From: Bradyrhizobium sp. CCBAU 53421
GTDB lineage: Bacteria > Pseudomonadota > Alphaproteobacteria > Rhizobiales > Xanthobacteraceae
Length of the DNA: 64,000 nucleotides
Reading direction: 5' to 3'
Assembly (NCBI RefSeq): GCF_015291625.1
Contig: NZ_CP030047.1
Location: 4,154,001-4,218,000 of the forward strand
The notes beneath the pieces were generated by a model that worked only from the letters and a program-made list of their open reading frames with translations, did not search any database and had not been told where the DNA came from. The position numbers were made by a program, and so were the translations under genes. This document shows positions 17,172 to 25,693 of this stretch, in pieces. Numbering within the stretch: the first letter of the stretch is position 1; each line of letters begins with the position of its first letter.

Positions 17172-17888
17172 ATGAAGAAGTTTTTGCTCGGCACAGTCGC
17201 GCTGGCCGCCCTTGCGGGCCCGGCATTTGCGGCTGACATGCCGGCCCGCACCTATACCAAGGCACCGCCGCCCTATACCGCCCCGGCACTGGTCTACAAC
17301 TGGACCGGTTTCTATATCGGCGGCCATGTCGGCGGCGCGTTCACCGACGGCAATAATTTGATGGGCAGCGATGCGCGCTTCATGGGTGGCGTGCAGGGCG
17401 GCTTCGACTATCAGTTCGCGCCCAACTGGGTGATGGGTATCGAGGCGCAGTACTCCTGGCTGCCGAGCTCCACGAACAACGGTCTGGTGTTCCCGGCCGG
17501 AACGGTCGTGACCGGCAATACCGACCAGCTCGGTTCGGTGACCGGCCGCCTCGGCTACACCTGGGGTCCGGCGCTGCTCTACGCCAAGGGCGGTTACGCC
17601 TGGCGCGACAACAACAACATCACGGCGTCGGTCGGCGGCGTGCCGGCGGCCTTCACCACCGATGGCGGTCACAAGGACGGCTACACGGTCGGCGCGGGCC
17701 TCGAATACATGTTCGCCCCGAACTGGTCGGCGAAGGCCGAGTACCAGTACTACAATTTCGGCAAGACCACCTTCACCAGCGGTCCGGCCGACATTGTCGG
17801 CGCGAACTTCCGGAACGACGAACACACCGTCAAGCTCGGGGTCAACTACCGCTTCGGCTGGGGCGGTCCGGTGGGCTCCCGCTACTGA
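17172..17888 (+). CDS. Outer-membrane beta-barrel protein (Omp25/31, RopB-like)
   Basis: A 238-aa protein with a signal peptide (LGTVALAALAGPAFAAD), the usual size for this rhizobial porin-like family. The start of the barrel, NWTGFYIGGHVGG, is a family signature; alternating aromatic strands follow (GGVQGGFDYQFAPNWVMG, AKAEYQYYNFG), ending in VKLGVNYRFGWGG and an aromatic C-terminal Tyr. It is one eight-stranded barrel, structural or immunogenic in relatives. It has a leader of about 290 nt and its own terminator, consistent with a highly expressed monocistronic gene. Confidence 0.9.
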   Translation: MKKFLLGTVALAALAGPAFAADMPARTYTKAPPPYTAPALVYNWTGFYIGGHVGGAFTDGNNLMGSDARFMGGVQGGFDYQFAPNWVMGIEAQYSWLPSSTNNGLVFPAGTVVTGNTDQLGSVTGRLGYTWGPALLYAKGGYAWRDNNNITASVGGVPAAFTTDGGHKDGYTVGAGLEYMFAPNWSAKAEYQYYNFGKTTFTSGPADIVGANFRNDEHTVKLGVNYRFGWGGPVGSRY

Positions 17889-17913
17889 TCACGTCTCGGT
17901 ATCACCGGGATCG

Positions 17914-17942
17914 AAAGGCCGGCCTTCGGGTCGGCCTTTTTT
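17914..17942 (+). terminator. Intrinsic terminator of the outer-membrane protein gene
   Basis: AAAGGCCGGCC-TTCG-GGTCGGCCTTT is a GC-rich stem with a UUCG loop followed by TTT, 26 nt after the stop codon. Confidence 0.85.
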
Positions 17943-18084
17943 GTTGGCCTGCCGCGCGCCGGCGCCCCCGCATTCACCCGATGTTCAGGCCTGATCGTGC
18001 AATGCAAAAAATAATTCCTGCATTGCACGGAACTTTCATCGTGATGCGCTATTGTGGGATCGCCGGGCTGGTGGACAAACAAAC

Positions 18085-18324
18085 ATGCGTAGCTTTGCGT
18101 TAGGGCTGATCATCTCTGCGGTCTCCGTGCCGTGCCTTGCCCAGACCATCCTCAAATCCGAACCCTTGGCACTTGCGCCTTACGAGGTCGTGTTCGTGCA
18201 GGACGCCTCCTGCACCGCCGGCAAGGTGCTCAAGGTGACCGGGTCGATCCGCGGTCTGCATCGGCGGAAAATCTGCGTCTCGCTCGCCGCCGAACAGGCG
18301 TCGCTGGCGACGGCGACGCCGTAA
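18085..18324 (+). CDS. Small exported protein (DUF6719-like)
   Basis: A 79-aa protein from ATG 18085 with a signal peptide (LGLIISAVSVPCLAQ). The mature part (LKSEPLALAPYEVVFVQDAS, then CTAGKVLKVTG, then RRKICVSL) has two cysteines likely to form a disulfide. The pattern CxxGKVxKVxG fits the small Bradyrhizobium family DUF6719, an assignment made from memory of the motif. Role unknown. It stands alone between the outer-membrane protein terminator and a convergent small gene. Confidence 0.6.
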   Translation: MRSFALGLIISAVSVPCLAQTILKSEPLALAPYEVVFVQDASCTAGKVLKVTGSIRGLHRRKICVSLAAEQASLATATP

Positions 18325-18420
18325 GGGCGACACGACGCCCCGCACCAAGCTATCCGGTCCGCCCTAGCGCACCGGACGACCGGTCGTCCTTCAGTTCAAC
18401 TTCAGCTAATTCAACCGCGG

Positions 18421-18672
18421 CTAGTTCAGCCGCGGTTCTTGGCGCGCTTCGCGATCGGCATCAGCCTTGTTCTTGACCGGGTCCTCGTTCGGGTCGAGCT
18501 GGCAGGGCCGGATCTCGTAGTCATTGTCCAGCACCGGGCGGGGCGCGGACTTCTCCTCCTCGGAGACGGTATCCACCACCAGGCCCGATTTCCGGGCGAG
18601 CTTCCAGACATCGGCCTCGGTCGGGTAGGCCTTGCTCAGCCTGGCGTCTTGATAGAACAGCGCGTACGGCAT
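18421..18672 (-). CDS. Small soluble hypothetical protein
   Basis: An 83-aa protein from MPYALFYQDARLSKAYPTEA (ATG 18672); an ATG five codons earlier at 18687 is also possible, and the GGGGA just after that earlier ATG favours the later start. It is acidic and charged, with a single Cys (RPCQLDPNED) and no membrane segment. The sequence WKLARKSGLV suggests a short helix. No domain is recognised. It may be a conserved small protein of this genus. Confidence 0.55.
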   Translation of the reverse strand: MPYALFYQDARLSKAYPTEADVWKLARKSGLVVDTVSEEEKSAPRPVLDNDYEIRPCQLDPNEDPVKNKADADREARQEPRLN

Positions 18673-18882
18673 TCGTCGTTTCCCCAAACAACCGACAACG
18701 CCAAGGCCCGTCCCGGGTTTCAGGCGCGAGCGCTGTTCCGATCACGGAACCGTGAGCGAAGATACGGCAAGCATCTGAAAATATGAGTCATTTCGGGCCT
18801 TTCGCCGGCGGGGCCTGAGTCCTTAATGACCGGTAAACCCCGGAAAAAAGAATCCCCGGGACTCCCCGGGTAGAATCGCCGG

Positions 18883-19002
18883 ATGCTCCGAGCCATGAGA
18901 GCGATCCACCAGCCCCCCTACGAACGCGTGCAGCTCGCGCTTGCGGTTGTGCTGCTGGCGGCCTGCGCCGCAAACGTGGCGCTGGTCTGGTCCTGGCTTT
19001 AG
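18883..19002 (+). CDS. Possible 39-aa single-helix membrane peptide
   Basis: ATG at 18883 opens a 39-codon frame: a basic N-terminus (MLRAMRAIHQPPYERVQ) and one hydrophobic helix (LALAVVLLAACAANVALVWS) ending in Trp-Leu. The layout is that of a small inner-membrane protein. The ribosome site is weak (CCGGATG), so this is a candidate only. Confidence 0.35.
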   Translation: MLRAMRAIHQPPYERVQLALAVVLLAACAANVALVWSWL

Positions 19003-19181
19003 GGAAATCTGGCTTCAGCCAAAATCCGTATGTAGCGGCCCGGGCGAAAACGCCGTGGCCGCGCCACGCCGGTAGCGATTGACGGCCCAGCCGTTCCTTC
19101 CATGATTGCCTTCCATCATTGCCGGCAGAACAAGTGCCCGCCGCGGCCAGCGCGGACGGGCTGCGATCCGGGGGAGGCGAT

Positions 19182-19550
19182 ATGATCGAAACGCTGAAGG
19201 AACGGGTCAATGGCGACGCCGACCTGGTGCGGCGCGGCCGCTATCTCACCACGACCTTCCTGCTCGAGATCGGCAAAACCGCCTGGCTGATCGCGATCCA
19301 TGAGGGCCGGATCGTGGCGATCACCAAGGGCCCGTTCGTGATGCCGTCGTCGTCCTTCGCGCTGCGCACCTCGGATGAGGAGTGGGACAAGTTCTGCGAG
19401 AAGCGGCCGCCGCCGGGCTCCAACGACCTGATGGCGCTGATCAAGCGCCGCGTGCTGAAGGCCGAGGGCGAGCTTCAGATCTTCATGGCCAACCTGCGTT
19501 ACTTCAAGGAGGCGCTCGGCAAGCTGCGCCGCGAGGGAGCGGCCGCATGA
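19182..19550 (+). CDS. Hypothetical protein, SCP2-like fold suspected, coupled to an alpha/beta hydrolase
   Basis: A 122-aa protein; ATG 19182 follows GGGGAGG by 5 nt. It has LVRRGRYLTTTFLLEIGKTA, then WLIAIHEGRIVAITKGP, and ends in a charged helix (LRYFKEALGKLRRE). The size and alternating pattern resemble sterol-carrier-protein-2-like domains, but no decisive motif is seen. The stop overlaps the start of the alpha/beta hydrolase (ATGA), and a DUF2652-SRPBCC protein follows. Together they look like a three-gene catabolic or lipid-related unit. Confidence 0.7.
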   Translation: MIETLKERVNGDADLVRRGRYLTTTFLLEIGKTAWLIAIHEGRIVAITKGPFVMPSSSFALRTSDEEWDKFCEKRPPPGSNDLMALIKRRVLKAEGELQIFMANLRYFKEALGKLRREGAAA

Positions 19551-20395
19551 GCGCCAAATTCGAGCCGATCGTCGGCCGCTACATGCACCTCGAACTGTTC
19601 GGCCGGCCGCACCGCGTCTATGTCGAGGAGGCGGGCGAGGGCACGCCGCTGCTCTGCCTGCACACCGCCGGCGCCGACGGGCGGCAATATCGCGGCCTGA
19701 TGAACGAGGAGCGTGTCACCCGCAACCATCGCGTCATCGCCTTCGACATGCCCTGGCACGGCAAGTCGTCGCCGCCCCAAGGCTGGCACGACGAGGAGTA
19801 CCAACTCACCTCCGCGCAATACGCCGCCATGATCCTCGCCGTGATCGAGGCGCTCGACCTCGACAAGCCGATCGTGATGGGCTGCTCGATCGGCGGCCGG
19901 ATCGCGCTGCATCTGGCGCTCGAGCATCCGGAGCGCTTCCGCGCCATCATCGGCCTGCAGGCCGGCGCGCATGTCGATCCCTATTACGACCTAAACTTCC
20001 TGCACCGCCCGGACGTGCATGGCGGCGAGGTCGCGGCCGCCATCGTCTCGGGTCTGGTCGGGCCCGACGCGCCCGACAAGGAGAAGTGGGAGACGCTGTG
20101 GCACTACATGCAGGGCGGCCCCGGCGTGTTCAAGGGCGACCTCTATTTCTACAAGATCGACGGCGATATCCGCGCCCGCGTCGCCGAGATCGACACAAGG
20201 CGCTGCCCGCTGTTCCTGCTGTCGGGCGAGTATGATTATTCCTGCACGCCGGAGGAGACTCTGGCGGTCGCGAACAGCATTGCCGGAGCCAGGGCCGCCA
20301 TCATGAAAGGCCTCGGGCATTTCCCGATGAGCGAGAACCCAAGCGAGTTCTTGAAGCACCTGCTGCCGGTGCTGGAGGAGATCGGCGGCGGCTAA
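19547..20395 (+). CDS. Alpha/beta-fold hydrolase
   Basis: A 282-aa protein starting at the ATG that overlaps the previous stop. The nucleophile elbow is GCSIGG, with the catalytic Ser near residue 117; the acid is probably the Asp in GEYDYSCTPEE, and the His is in GLGHFPMSENP. The oxyanion region is LLCLHTAGADGRQY and the strand before the elbow DLDKPIVMG. This is the classic triad of esterases and C-C bond hydrolases; the substrate is not predictable. Translational coupling with the small upstream protein suggests the two function together. Confidence 0.85.
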   Translation: MSAKFEPIVGRYMHLELFGRPHRVYVEEAGEGTPLLCLHTAGADGRQYRGLMNEERVTRNHRVIAFDMPWHGKSSPPQGWHDEEYQLTSAQYAAMILAVIEALDLDKPIVMGCSIGGRIALHLALEHPERFRAIIGLQAGAHVDPYYDLNFLHRPDVHGGEVAAAIVSGLVGPDAPDKEKWETLWHYMQGGPGVFKGDLYFYKIDGDIRARVAEIDTRRCPLFLLSGEYDYSCTPEETLAVANSIAGARAAIMKGLGHFPMSENPSEFLKHLLPVLEEIGGG

Positions 20396-20463
20396 ACCGC
20401 CCTCGACCTCGGGCGTTGCGGTATGACAGACTGCGGCACGAAAGGTTTGCGCAGGAGGTCTCC

Positions 20464-21621
20464 ATGCTTCCGAAGGCTGAAGCGGCATATTTCGCAATTG
20501 CCGACATCTCCGGCTATACCAACTTCCTCGCGGCGGTCGAGCTCGACCACGCGCAGGATATCATCGCCGATTTCATGGACGTGGTGGTGAAAGGGCTGCG
20601 CCCGCCGTTTCGCCTCGCCAAGTTCGAGGGCGACGCCGCGTTCGTCTACTCGACCGGGACAATCGACGGCTCGCTGCTGCAGGACGCGATCGAGGGCGCC
20701 TATTTCAAATTCCGCCGGCGCCTGCGCGACATTCGCCAGGCCTCGACCTGCGAGTGCAAGGCCTGCGTCGCGATGGGCGATCTCGATTTCAAGTTCGTCA
20801 TCCATCACGGCGAGATGGTGAAGCAGAAGATGGGCGGCCGGGAAGAGCTCGCCGGACGCGACGTCATCCTGGTCCACCGGCTGCTCAAGAACACGGTCAG
20901 CGAGAAGCTCGGCGGGCGCGCCTACGCGCTCTACAGCGACGCGGCGATCCGTGCCATGGGCGTCGATCCGGTGGCGCAAGGTCTCATCCCGCATCAGGAA
21001 ACCATCGACGTCATCGGCGACGTCACGCTGTGGGCGCGCGATCTCGAAGCGGCGTGGCAGCACGACGACGCGCAAACGCGGATGGAGGTGACGCGCGAGG
21101 ACGCCTACGCCATCCTGGAGTTTGATATCGCCGCGCCGCGGCAGACGGTGTGGGAGTTCATCACCGTGCCCGGACAATGGCGGAAATGGTGGGACGCCGA
21201 CGACATCGTCGAGGAGTCGGGCAAGGGGCGGCGCGGTGTCGGCACCAAAAATCATTGCGCGCACGGCAACCATACCAACGTCGAGGAGACGCTCGACTGG
21301 CGTCCGGTCGATTACTTCACCGTCGGCATCACGCTGCCGGTGCCCGGAGCGCCGCGCATCATCATGACCCGGGCCGTGCTGGACGGCCCGGACGGAACGT
21401 CCCGTTTCGAGTTGCGGATCGCCAAGCCGAAGCCGAAGGACAGGGCGTTCCTCGATGGCGCCGCGGCCAAATTCGCCGAACGCATGACCCAGGCGATGGC
21501 TGGCCTGCGATCAATGGCGGAAGGCAAGCAGCCCGGCGTTGACGCCATGGAAGAGCCGGAGCCGGCGCGCTCGAGCGGACGCTTCCTGACCGAACCGGTG
21601 AAATCCGAAGCGCGGAGCTGA
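20464..21621 (+). CDS. DUF2652 (cyclase-like) - SRPBCC fusion protein
   Basis: A 385-aa protein; ATG 20464 lies after AGGAGGTCTCC. The N-terminal half (residues 1-190) matches DUF2652: ADISGYTNFL and LAKFEGDAAFVY echo the metal-binding strands of class III nucleotide cyclases, but most catalytic residues are not evident. A CxCxxC cluster (Cys96, Cys98, Cys101) may bind zinc. The C-terminal half (about 210-345) is a SRPBCC/START-like ligand pocket (AILEFDIAAPRQTVWEFIT, then GVGTKNHCAHGNH). Together these suggest a sensor or regulator binding a hydrophobic ligand. It lies 68 nt after the hydrolase. Confidence 0.75.
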   Translation: MLPKAEAAYFAIADISGYTNFLAAVELDHAQDIIADFMDVVVKGLRPPFRLAKFEGDAAFVYSTGTIDGSLLQDAIEGAYFKFRRRLRDIRQASTCECKACVAMGDLDFKFVIHHGEMVKQKMGGREELAGRDVILVHRLLKNTVSEKLGGRAYALYSDAAIRAMGVDPVAQGLIPHQETIDVIGDVTLWARDLEAAWQHDDAQTRMEVTREDAYAILEFDIAAPRQTVWEFITVPGQWRKWWDADDIVEESGKGRRGVGTKNHCAHGNHTNVEETLDWRPVDYFTVGITLPVPGAPRIIMTRAVLDGPDGTSRFELRIAKPKPKDRAFLDGAAAKFAERMTQAMAGLRSMAEGKQPGVDAMEEPEPARSSGRFLTEPVKSEARS

Positions 21622-21650
21622 GGCTCATAGGTTTGGAGAAGGGGCGCCGG

Positions 21651-22187
21651 TTACTTGCCGGAGCGCGGCAGCTCGCTGTTGTCGCGGATCGCGGCGCGGA
21701 CCTTGGCCATGGTCGTCGTGCAATATTCCTCGCGCTCCTTCAGGAAGCGCTGCTGCTGCGCGCGGAAATTGGCCACCCGTTCACGCACCTCGGATCCGAA
21801 GTCGCCGCTGATGTCGAGCTTGGCGAATTGCGGCGGCTGTGCCGGCGGCGGCGGGACTTCGACGACGGTCACCGTCAAGGGCGGCGGCGCGGGGGGCAAG
21901 CCCTCGAGCACGGTCGGCACCGGAAGCGGCGGCGGCATGACCATCCGGGTCTCGGCCGCCGGCTTGATCTCCAGCGCGGCCTTGATCTCCAGGAGGGCCT
22001 TGTCGTCCAAGGTGGGCTTGGCCTCGGCCTCCGCCGCTGGGTTCGCGGGCTGCGGGGCAGGTACCGGTGCCGCGGCGGTCCGCGGGGCGGGCGCCGGCAG
22101 CTCGGCGTCGGGCAGCTTGCCCTTCACCGACTGTACGAAAGCCATTGTCTGCGCGATCAGGAGATCGCGTTCCTTCATCCACTTCAT
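21651..22187 (-). CDS. Pro/Ala-rich hypothetical protein
   Basis: A 178-aa cytosolic protein with helical ends and a long Pro/Ala-rich middle (ELPAPAPRTAAAPVPAP, PPPPAQPPQF). The N-terminus MKWMKERDLLIAQTMAFVQS and C-terminal GSEVRERVANFRAQQQRFLK look like conserved helices flanking a disordered linker. No catalytic motif is present and no function is known. It is convergent with the DUF2652 gene. Confidence 0.6.
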   Translation of the reverse strand: MKWMKERDLLIAQTMAFVQSVKGKLPDAELPAPAPRTAAAPVPAPQPANPAAEAEAKPTLDDKALLEIKAALEIKPAAETRMVMPPPLPVPTVLEGLPPAPPPLTVTVVEVPPPPAQPPQFAKLDISGDFGSEVRERVANFRAQQQRFLKEREEYCTTTMAKVRAAIRDNSELPRSGK

Positions 22188-22320
22188 GGCGCACCTTGAA
22201 CGCGCGGATTGCAGCAGAGCAACCCCACGGAATCAAGCACTGGCCATCATGATGGTTGACGAAGACGCCTGTTTTACAGGCGCGGTGACAAAATTGTGAC
22301 GCGCCAGGGCGCGAGGACGG

Positions 22321-22539
22321 TCAGCGCTGGCGGGGATTGGTGTTCGGGACGAACGGGGTACCGACGATCCGGACCGGTGCCTGACTGGCGATCGGCGCCT
22401 GATTCGCGGCCGGCCGGGACACCGCGCTGGCCGGCGCGGGCGCCGGATCGAGCAGGGCAACGATGCCGGCCGCGGCCACGCTGAGCAGCGTGAAGCTGCC
22501 CAGAAGGAGCAAATTGCGGTTGGTCTCGCGTACCCTCAT
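22321..22539 (-). CDS. Small single-pass membrane protein
   Basis: A 72-aa protein from MRVRETNRNL (ATG 22539); a start nine codons earlier at 22566 is possible, and neither has a clear ribosome site. One transmembrane helix (LLLLGSFTLLSVAAAGIVALL) is followed by an Ala/Pro-rich outside segment (DPAPAPASAVSRPAANQAP). Function unknown. Confidence 0.5.
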   Translation of the reverse strand: MRVRETNRNLLLLGSFTLLSVAAAGIVALLDPAPAPASAVSRPAANQAPIASQAPVRIVGTPFVPNTNPRQR

Positions 22540-22661
22540 GCGAGGGAAAATCGCGTGAGGGGGCATAATGTTCCGAACGAATCCTCAGGCGTTTTCGCGG
22601 CGATCGGGCCCCAACGTTAAGGTGCTGCGTCAGGAGCGGCAGGGACCCCAGGGCGACCCGA

Positions 22662-22874
22662 TCAGAAGATGAGCCGGCCCAGCGGGATCAGGATCGCGGC
22701 GGTGATGGCGCAGCCGAGCGCCAGGCGGCCGATCTTGTGCAGGGTCGAGATCTGCGACGGGTCGCGATGCGGTTGCCGATCCAGCCATCGGCCGAACCGG
22801 CGTACCGGCAAACCCAGGATCGATGCGAGCAAATAAAGGATGCCGTCGAGCGCTTCCAAGCGCATTCCTTGCAA
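22662..22874 (-). CDS. Small membrane-associated hypothetical protein
   Basis: A 70-aa protein: an N-terminal amphipathic region (MRLEALDGILYLLASILGLP), an Arg/His-rich middle and a C-terminal transmembrane helix (LALGCAITAAILIPLGRLI). ATG 22865 is an alternative start. Possibly a tail-anchored membrane protein. No family is known. Confidence 0.5.
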   Translation of the reverse strand: MQGMRLEALDGILYLLASILGLPVRRFGRWLDRQPHRDPSQISTLHKIGRLALGCAITAAILIPLGRLIF

Positions 22875-22914
22875 CTGAGTGTCCGGCCCCGGCGGGGGAG
22901 CGGATCGGGCTGTT

Positions 22915-23112
22915 TTAGTGAGCTGCTGCTGGGCGAGCTGCTGCTGCCTGGATCGGCGCCGGTTCGGCGCTGCGGGCCTCGATCAGGTCGGCGTAGCGAC
23001 CATACTCGTCGGCCATTTCGAGCAGTTTTTCACGCACCGCGGCGTCGGTGACCTGGCGGGCCAGCCGTCGCGCCTGATCGGACTGGAAGCGATAATGGGC
23101 TGTGTCGGACAT
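22915..23112 (-). CDS. Small helical hypothetical protein
   Basis: A 65-aa protein starting at MSDTAHYRFQSDQARRLARQ (ATG 23112, with GAGGAG 8 nt upstream). It is a charged helix (VREKLLEMADEYGRYADLIE) followed by an Ala-rich tail. Proteins of this type recur in rhizobial genomes without known function; the start is well supported by the ribosome site. Confidence 0.6.
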   Translation of the reverse strand: MSDTAHYRFQSDQARRLARQVTDAAVREKLLEMADEYGRYADLIEARSAEPAPIQAAAARPAAAH

Positions 23113-23199
23113 TCGCGGGCTCCTCACACATGTGTAAGGGCCACCCGGCAAAGGTTCATCAAGACGTCATTGAAGCGAAGGCGTCACTGAAGGGAAGCG

Positions 23200-23382
23200 T
23201 TATTGAAGGGTGTTTGCCCGACCGGCCAGCGTGGCCGGGTTGCCGGCCTTGTCCTCGCGGACCTCGACCTCGAACCAACCCATCTCCTTCAGCTCGCGCG
23301 CCTTCTTCTCGGCCGCGTCTTCGCTGTCGCGCTTCAGCACGATCTGACTGGTGCCATCCCGGGCAAGGATCAAATAGGTCAT
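23200..23382 (-). CDS. Small hypothetical protein
   Basis: A 60-aa protein from MTYLILARDGTSQIVLKRDS (ATG 23382). The predicted layout is a short beta hairpin, a helix (SEDAAEKKARELKEMGW) and a strand (FEVEVRED), a compact alpha/beta mini-fold. No family is known. It is the last of a run of small minus-strand genes. Confidence 0.55.
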   Translation of the reverse strand: MTYLILARDGTSQIVLKRDSEDAAEKKARELKEMGWFEVEVREDKAGNPATLAGRANTLQ

Positions 23383-24211
23383 TGGCTGAGTCCCACCCCG
23401 CATTCTGCATACCTCATTTTGGGCCGCAAGGACAGAAACAAGGCAGGGATGGGTGATCCTACGGGGATGCTCCCACCATTCCTGCCAGGCGGCGGGGCAG
23501 TCCGGATTCCGTTTGTCGGAAGCGGCACGGCATGCGACCGCGCGGCCGAACTGGCTGGCTGCATTGAGCGGGAGTAGGAGAGCAAGAGCGGCTGCAAAAA
23601 AGGGTTCGCAATTCGCTCAACAAATTCTGGCGTGCAATTGCCGCAGGCTGCACCGTGATGATCGAAGCCGTCGCGCGTGTCCGGCAGCGACTGATTTGGC
23701 GCACGCCCTCGTTCTACTTGAATGAACGCGGCTGAGCACCGGGAGACTACGGCTCCCTCTGTACGTTGTGGGTAAGCCAAGTGAGGGACTTTGATTGAAT
23801 CGCAAGTCCGTGCTCGGCTTGGGGACAACACTCGGCTCAAGCCGCGACGATCTGATGGAGGACGCGATGCCCAGGCACTTCGGTTTGAAGGCAACTCCGG
23901 CCGCAGGACGTTCGGCATTCACGGGATCATCTGGAGATTTGCAGGAGCGAACTGCGTCGGCAGCTGCATCGAAGAACCGTGCTCCGGCCAGTTCGCCGGC
24001 GCCGAAGCCCGCCTCGCCATATTCGGAGCTGCCGTATTCTCCGACGAGCTGGCGGGGCTGCTGCGGTCGACGGTCGATCTCGGCCGATTGAGGAGGCACG
24101 CGACGAGGCGTGGCCAGTCTTATGGCTGGACGGCGCGTGCTTTTTGTCGGGCCCCGGCAACCGTGCCAAGCGGCGCTGCCGCCGGCTCGCCAGCATGACC
24201 GCGGTGTCAGC
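23383..24211. other. Long intergenic region without a convincing gene
   Basis: About 830 nt with several overlapping weak open frames (for example 23791-24198 and 23795-24091 on the plus strand) but no coding bias, ribosome site or recognisable domain in any of them. It may be decayed coding sequence or foreign DNA. No tRNA or structured RNA is recognised. Confidence 0.4.
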
Positions 24212-24526
24212 TCAATTGGTGCCCGCGAGGATGATCAGATTGTTGTAGACCGGTAGCGCAATGAGCGCGACGACATAAGCCATTTGGCGTTCGCTCTTGC
24301 CGTGCCAAAGCAACCATATCACGAGGTAGGTCAAACCCAGTTTGGCAATCAGCCACCATTCACCCAGCCACGCCTGGGTCAGCCACATGAACGGGTTCAG
24401 TTCGCCCATTCCCCGCTGCAATATTTCGTTGGTGGTGATGAGATCCGAGTAGCCCATCAGCAGGGCACAGACCAACAGCAATGCCTTCAGCAAAGAGGTC
24501 TTCGCTCGCAACTGCGTTTCCGTCAT
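24212..24526 (-). CDS. DUF5658-type small membrane protein
   Basis: A 104-aa inner-membrane protein with about three transmembrane helices. The motif LITTNEILQRGMGELNPFM is characteristic of DUF5658 (a Thr-containing helix, then Gly-x-Glu-x-Asn-Pro); further helices are WWLIAKLGLTYLVIWLLWHG and MAYVVALIALPVYNNLIILA. Function unknown. It is isolated, 230 nt from tRNA-Thr on the same strand. Confidence 0.75.
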   Translation of the reverse strand: MTETQLRAKTSLLKALLLVCALLMGYSDLITTNEILQRGMGELNPFMWLTQAWLGEWWLIAKLGLTYLVIWLLWHGKSERQMAYVVALIALPVYNNLIILAGTN

Positions 24527-24760
24527 TCCGGTTTCTGCCCCGAAATCCGCGTGTGGCTCCCCAGTTCCACAATTTTGCGGAATATTTTCAGCGAGTGCAA
24601 GCCTCCGCCACTTGGTGGTCGAACCTTATGCCCGCCAATCGCACTGCAAACCGGCGCACCCTCGGGGGCTGCCTTGATGGCGATGGCCGGAATTAACCCG
24701 GTCGGGGACCTCGTATCGAGGCGCGGCCAACTGAGCTGTCCGATTGATGTCGTGAAAAGC

Positions 24761-24835
24761 TGGTGCCGGCTGAGGGGATTGAACCCCCGACCTTCAGTTT
24801 ACAAAACTGCTGCTCTACCGCTGAGCTAAGCCGGC
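24761..24835 (-). tRNA. tRNA-Thr(TGT)
   Basis: On the minus strand a cloverleaf starts GCCGGCTTAGCTCAGCGG, with anticodon loop TTTGTAA (anticodon TGT, reading ACA), T-loop TTCAATC and a 3' end AGCCGGCA followed by an encoded CCA at 24761-24763. The acceptor pairs GCCGGC with GCCGGC. Confidence 0.95.
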
Positions 24836-24987
24836 GACATGGGAATGATTTGCGCGCTCGCATAGCAGACTTGGCGGGGCAGGGCCAGAACCTGCCGGCC
24901 CGAATCCGCTACCCGGCCCCTTATAGGACTGGCAGCAAAAAGGCGGCCCGGAGGCCGCCCTTTGCGCCCGTCAGCGTTTGGCTTGAG

Positions 24988-25410
24988 CTACTGGCAGGGG
25001 TGCTGAAGGCCGTCGCTGCCGCGGAACCAGGTGCCGGGGGTGCAGACAAAGCCATTTTGCCGGGCATATTCCGCGCCGCCGATCGGGGCGCGGCCATAAT
25101 AGTCGGGGCCGCCGAACGGGGCGGTGGCGATCGCAGCCGCCGTGCCGACCGCGCCGCCGACCACGCCGGCCGCGACGCCGGCAGGACCGGGATCATAGCG
25201 GTTGTAGCTGCCCTGCCAGTCGCGATCGCGCCGGTAAGAGCGGTGATGGTAGGTGGTGCGGGTGGTGCCCGGCGCCATCGTCTGGCATCGGGCGGCGGGA
25301 TCGGCATTCGAGCAGCGCGCGGCGGTGCCGATCGTCTGCTGCGCCATCGCGGGGCCGGCCAGTGCCGAGGCGAGCAGGGCTGCTGCGCCAAGGATTTAGA
25401 GTTGTGTCAT
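24988..25410 (-). pseudogene. Exported-protein gene interrupted by a stop at codon 5
   Basis: The natural start is ATG 25410, with AGGAG 7 nt upstream (GAGAGGAGATATCTC). It reads MTQL, then TAA (25396-25398), then continues in the same frame as ILGAAALLASALAGPAMAQQ, a textbook signal peptide, and on to a 119-residue Gly/Tyr/Arg-rich tail (YHHRSYRRDRDWQGSYNRYD; FVCTPGTWFRG) ending at 24988. The only in-frame ATG after the stop (25347) lies beyond the signal peptide. One substitution explains the break. The mature part resembles small glycine-zipper-like envelope proteins common in this genus. Confidence 0.75.
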
Positions 25411-25693
25411 GAGATATCTCCTCTCGTCGTAGTGGAGAGCTAATCTCGCTCTGCCGCGACCGTTCCGACGCGGCCTTGCGCCGTGTTCAAACCGATGTGA
25501 AGTTCCGCTTGATGCACGCATGACGCGTTCCGGATCATGCTGCCTTTGACGAGAATTGCATGCACACACGCGACATCGACTACACCGGCGGCGATGCCAA
25601 TTTGCGACGAGGTGCTGGTTTGACGAAGGGCTGGCCTGACAAGATCGGCGATGTGGTGTTTGATCTGCCGTCACGCGCCGGCGCGGGGGATCG
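25411..25693. other. Intergenic region ahead of the Ni/Co transporter
   Basis: It contains a fragment of the GCATGATC repeat family (25529-25542, TCCGGATCATGCTG). A 49-codon frame (25560-25709, MHTRDIDYTGGDANL...) overlaps the transporter start by 16 nt but has no clear ribosome site or homology, so it is not called. No metal-responsive operator was recognised. Confidence 0.4.

Noticed and set aside
23791..24198. 135-aa and 98-aa overlapping plus-strand frames
   Set aside because: No ribosome site, no homology and poor codon bias; treated as part of an empty region.
24763..25443. 226-aa plus-strand frame starting MPAEGIEPPTFSLQ
   Set aside because: Its start is the antisense of tRNA-Thr; this is the well-known spurious protein produced from tRNA complements.
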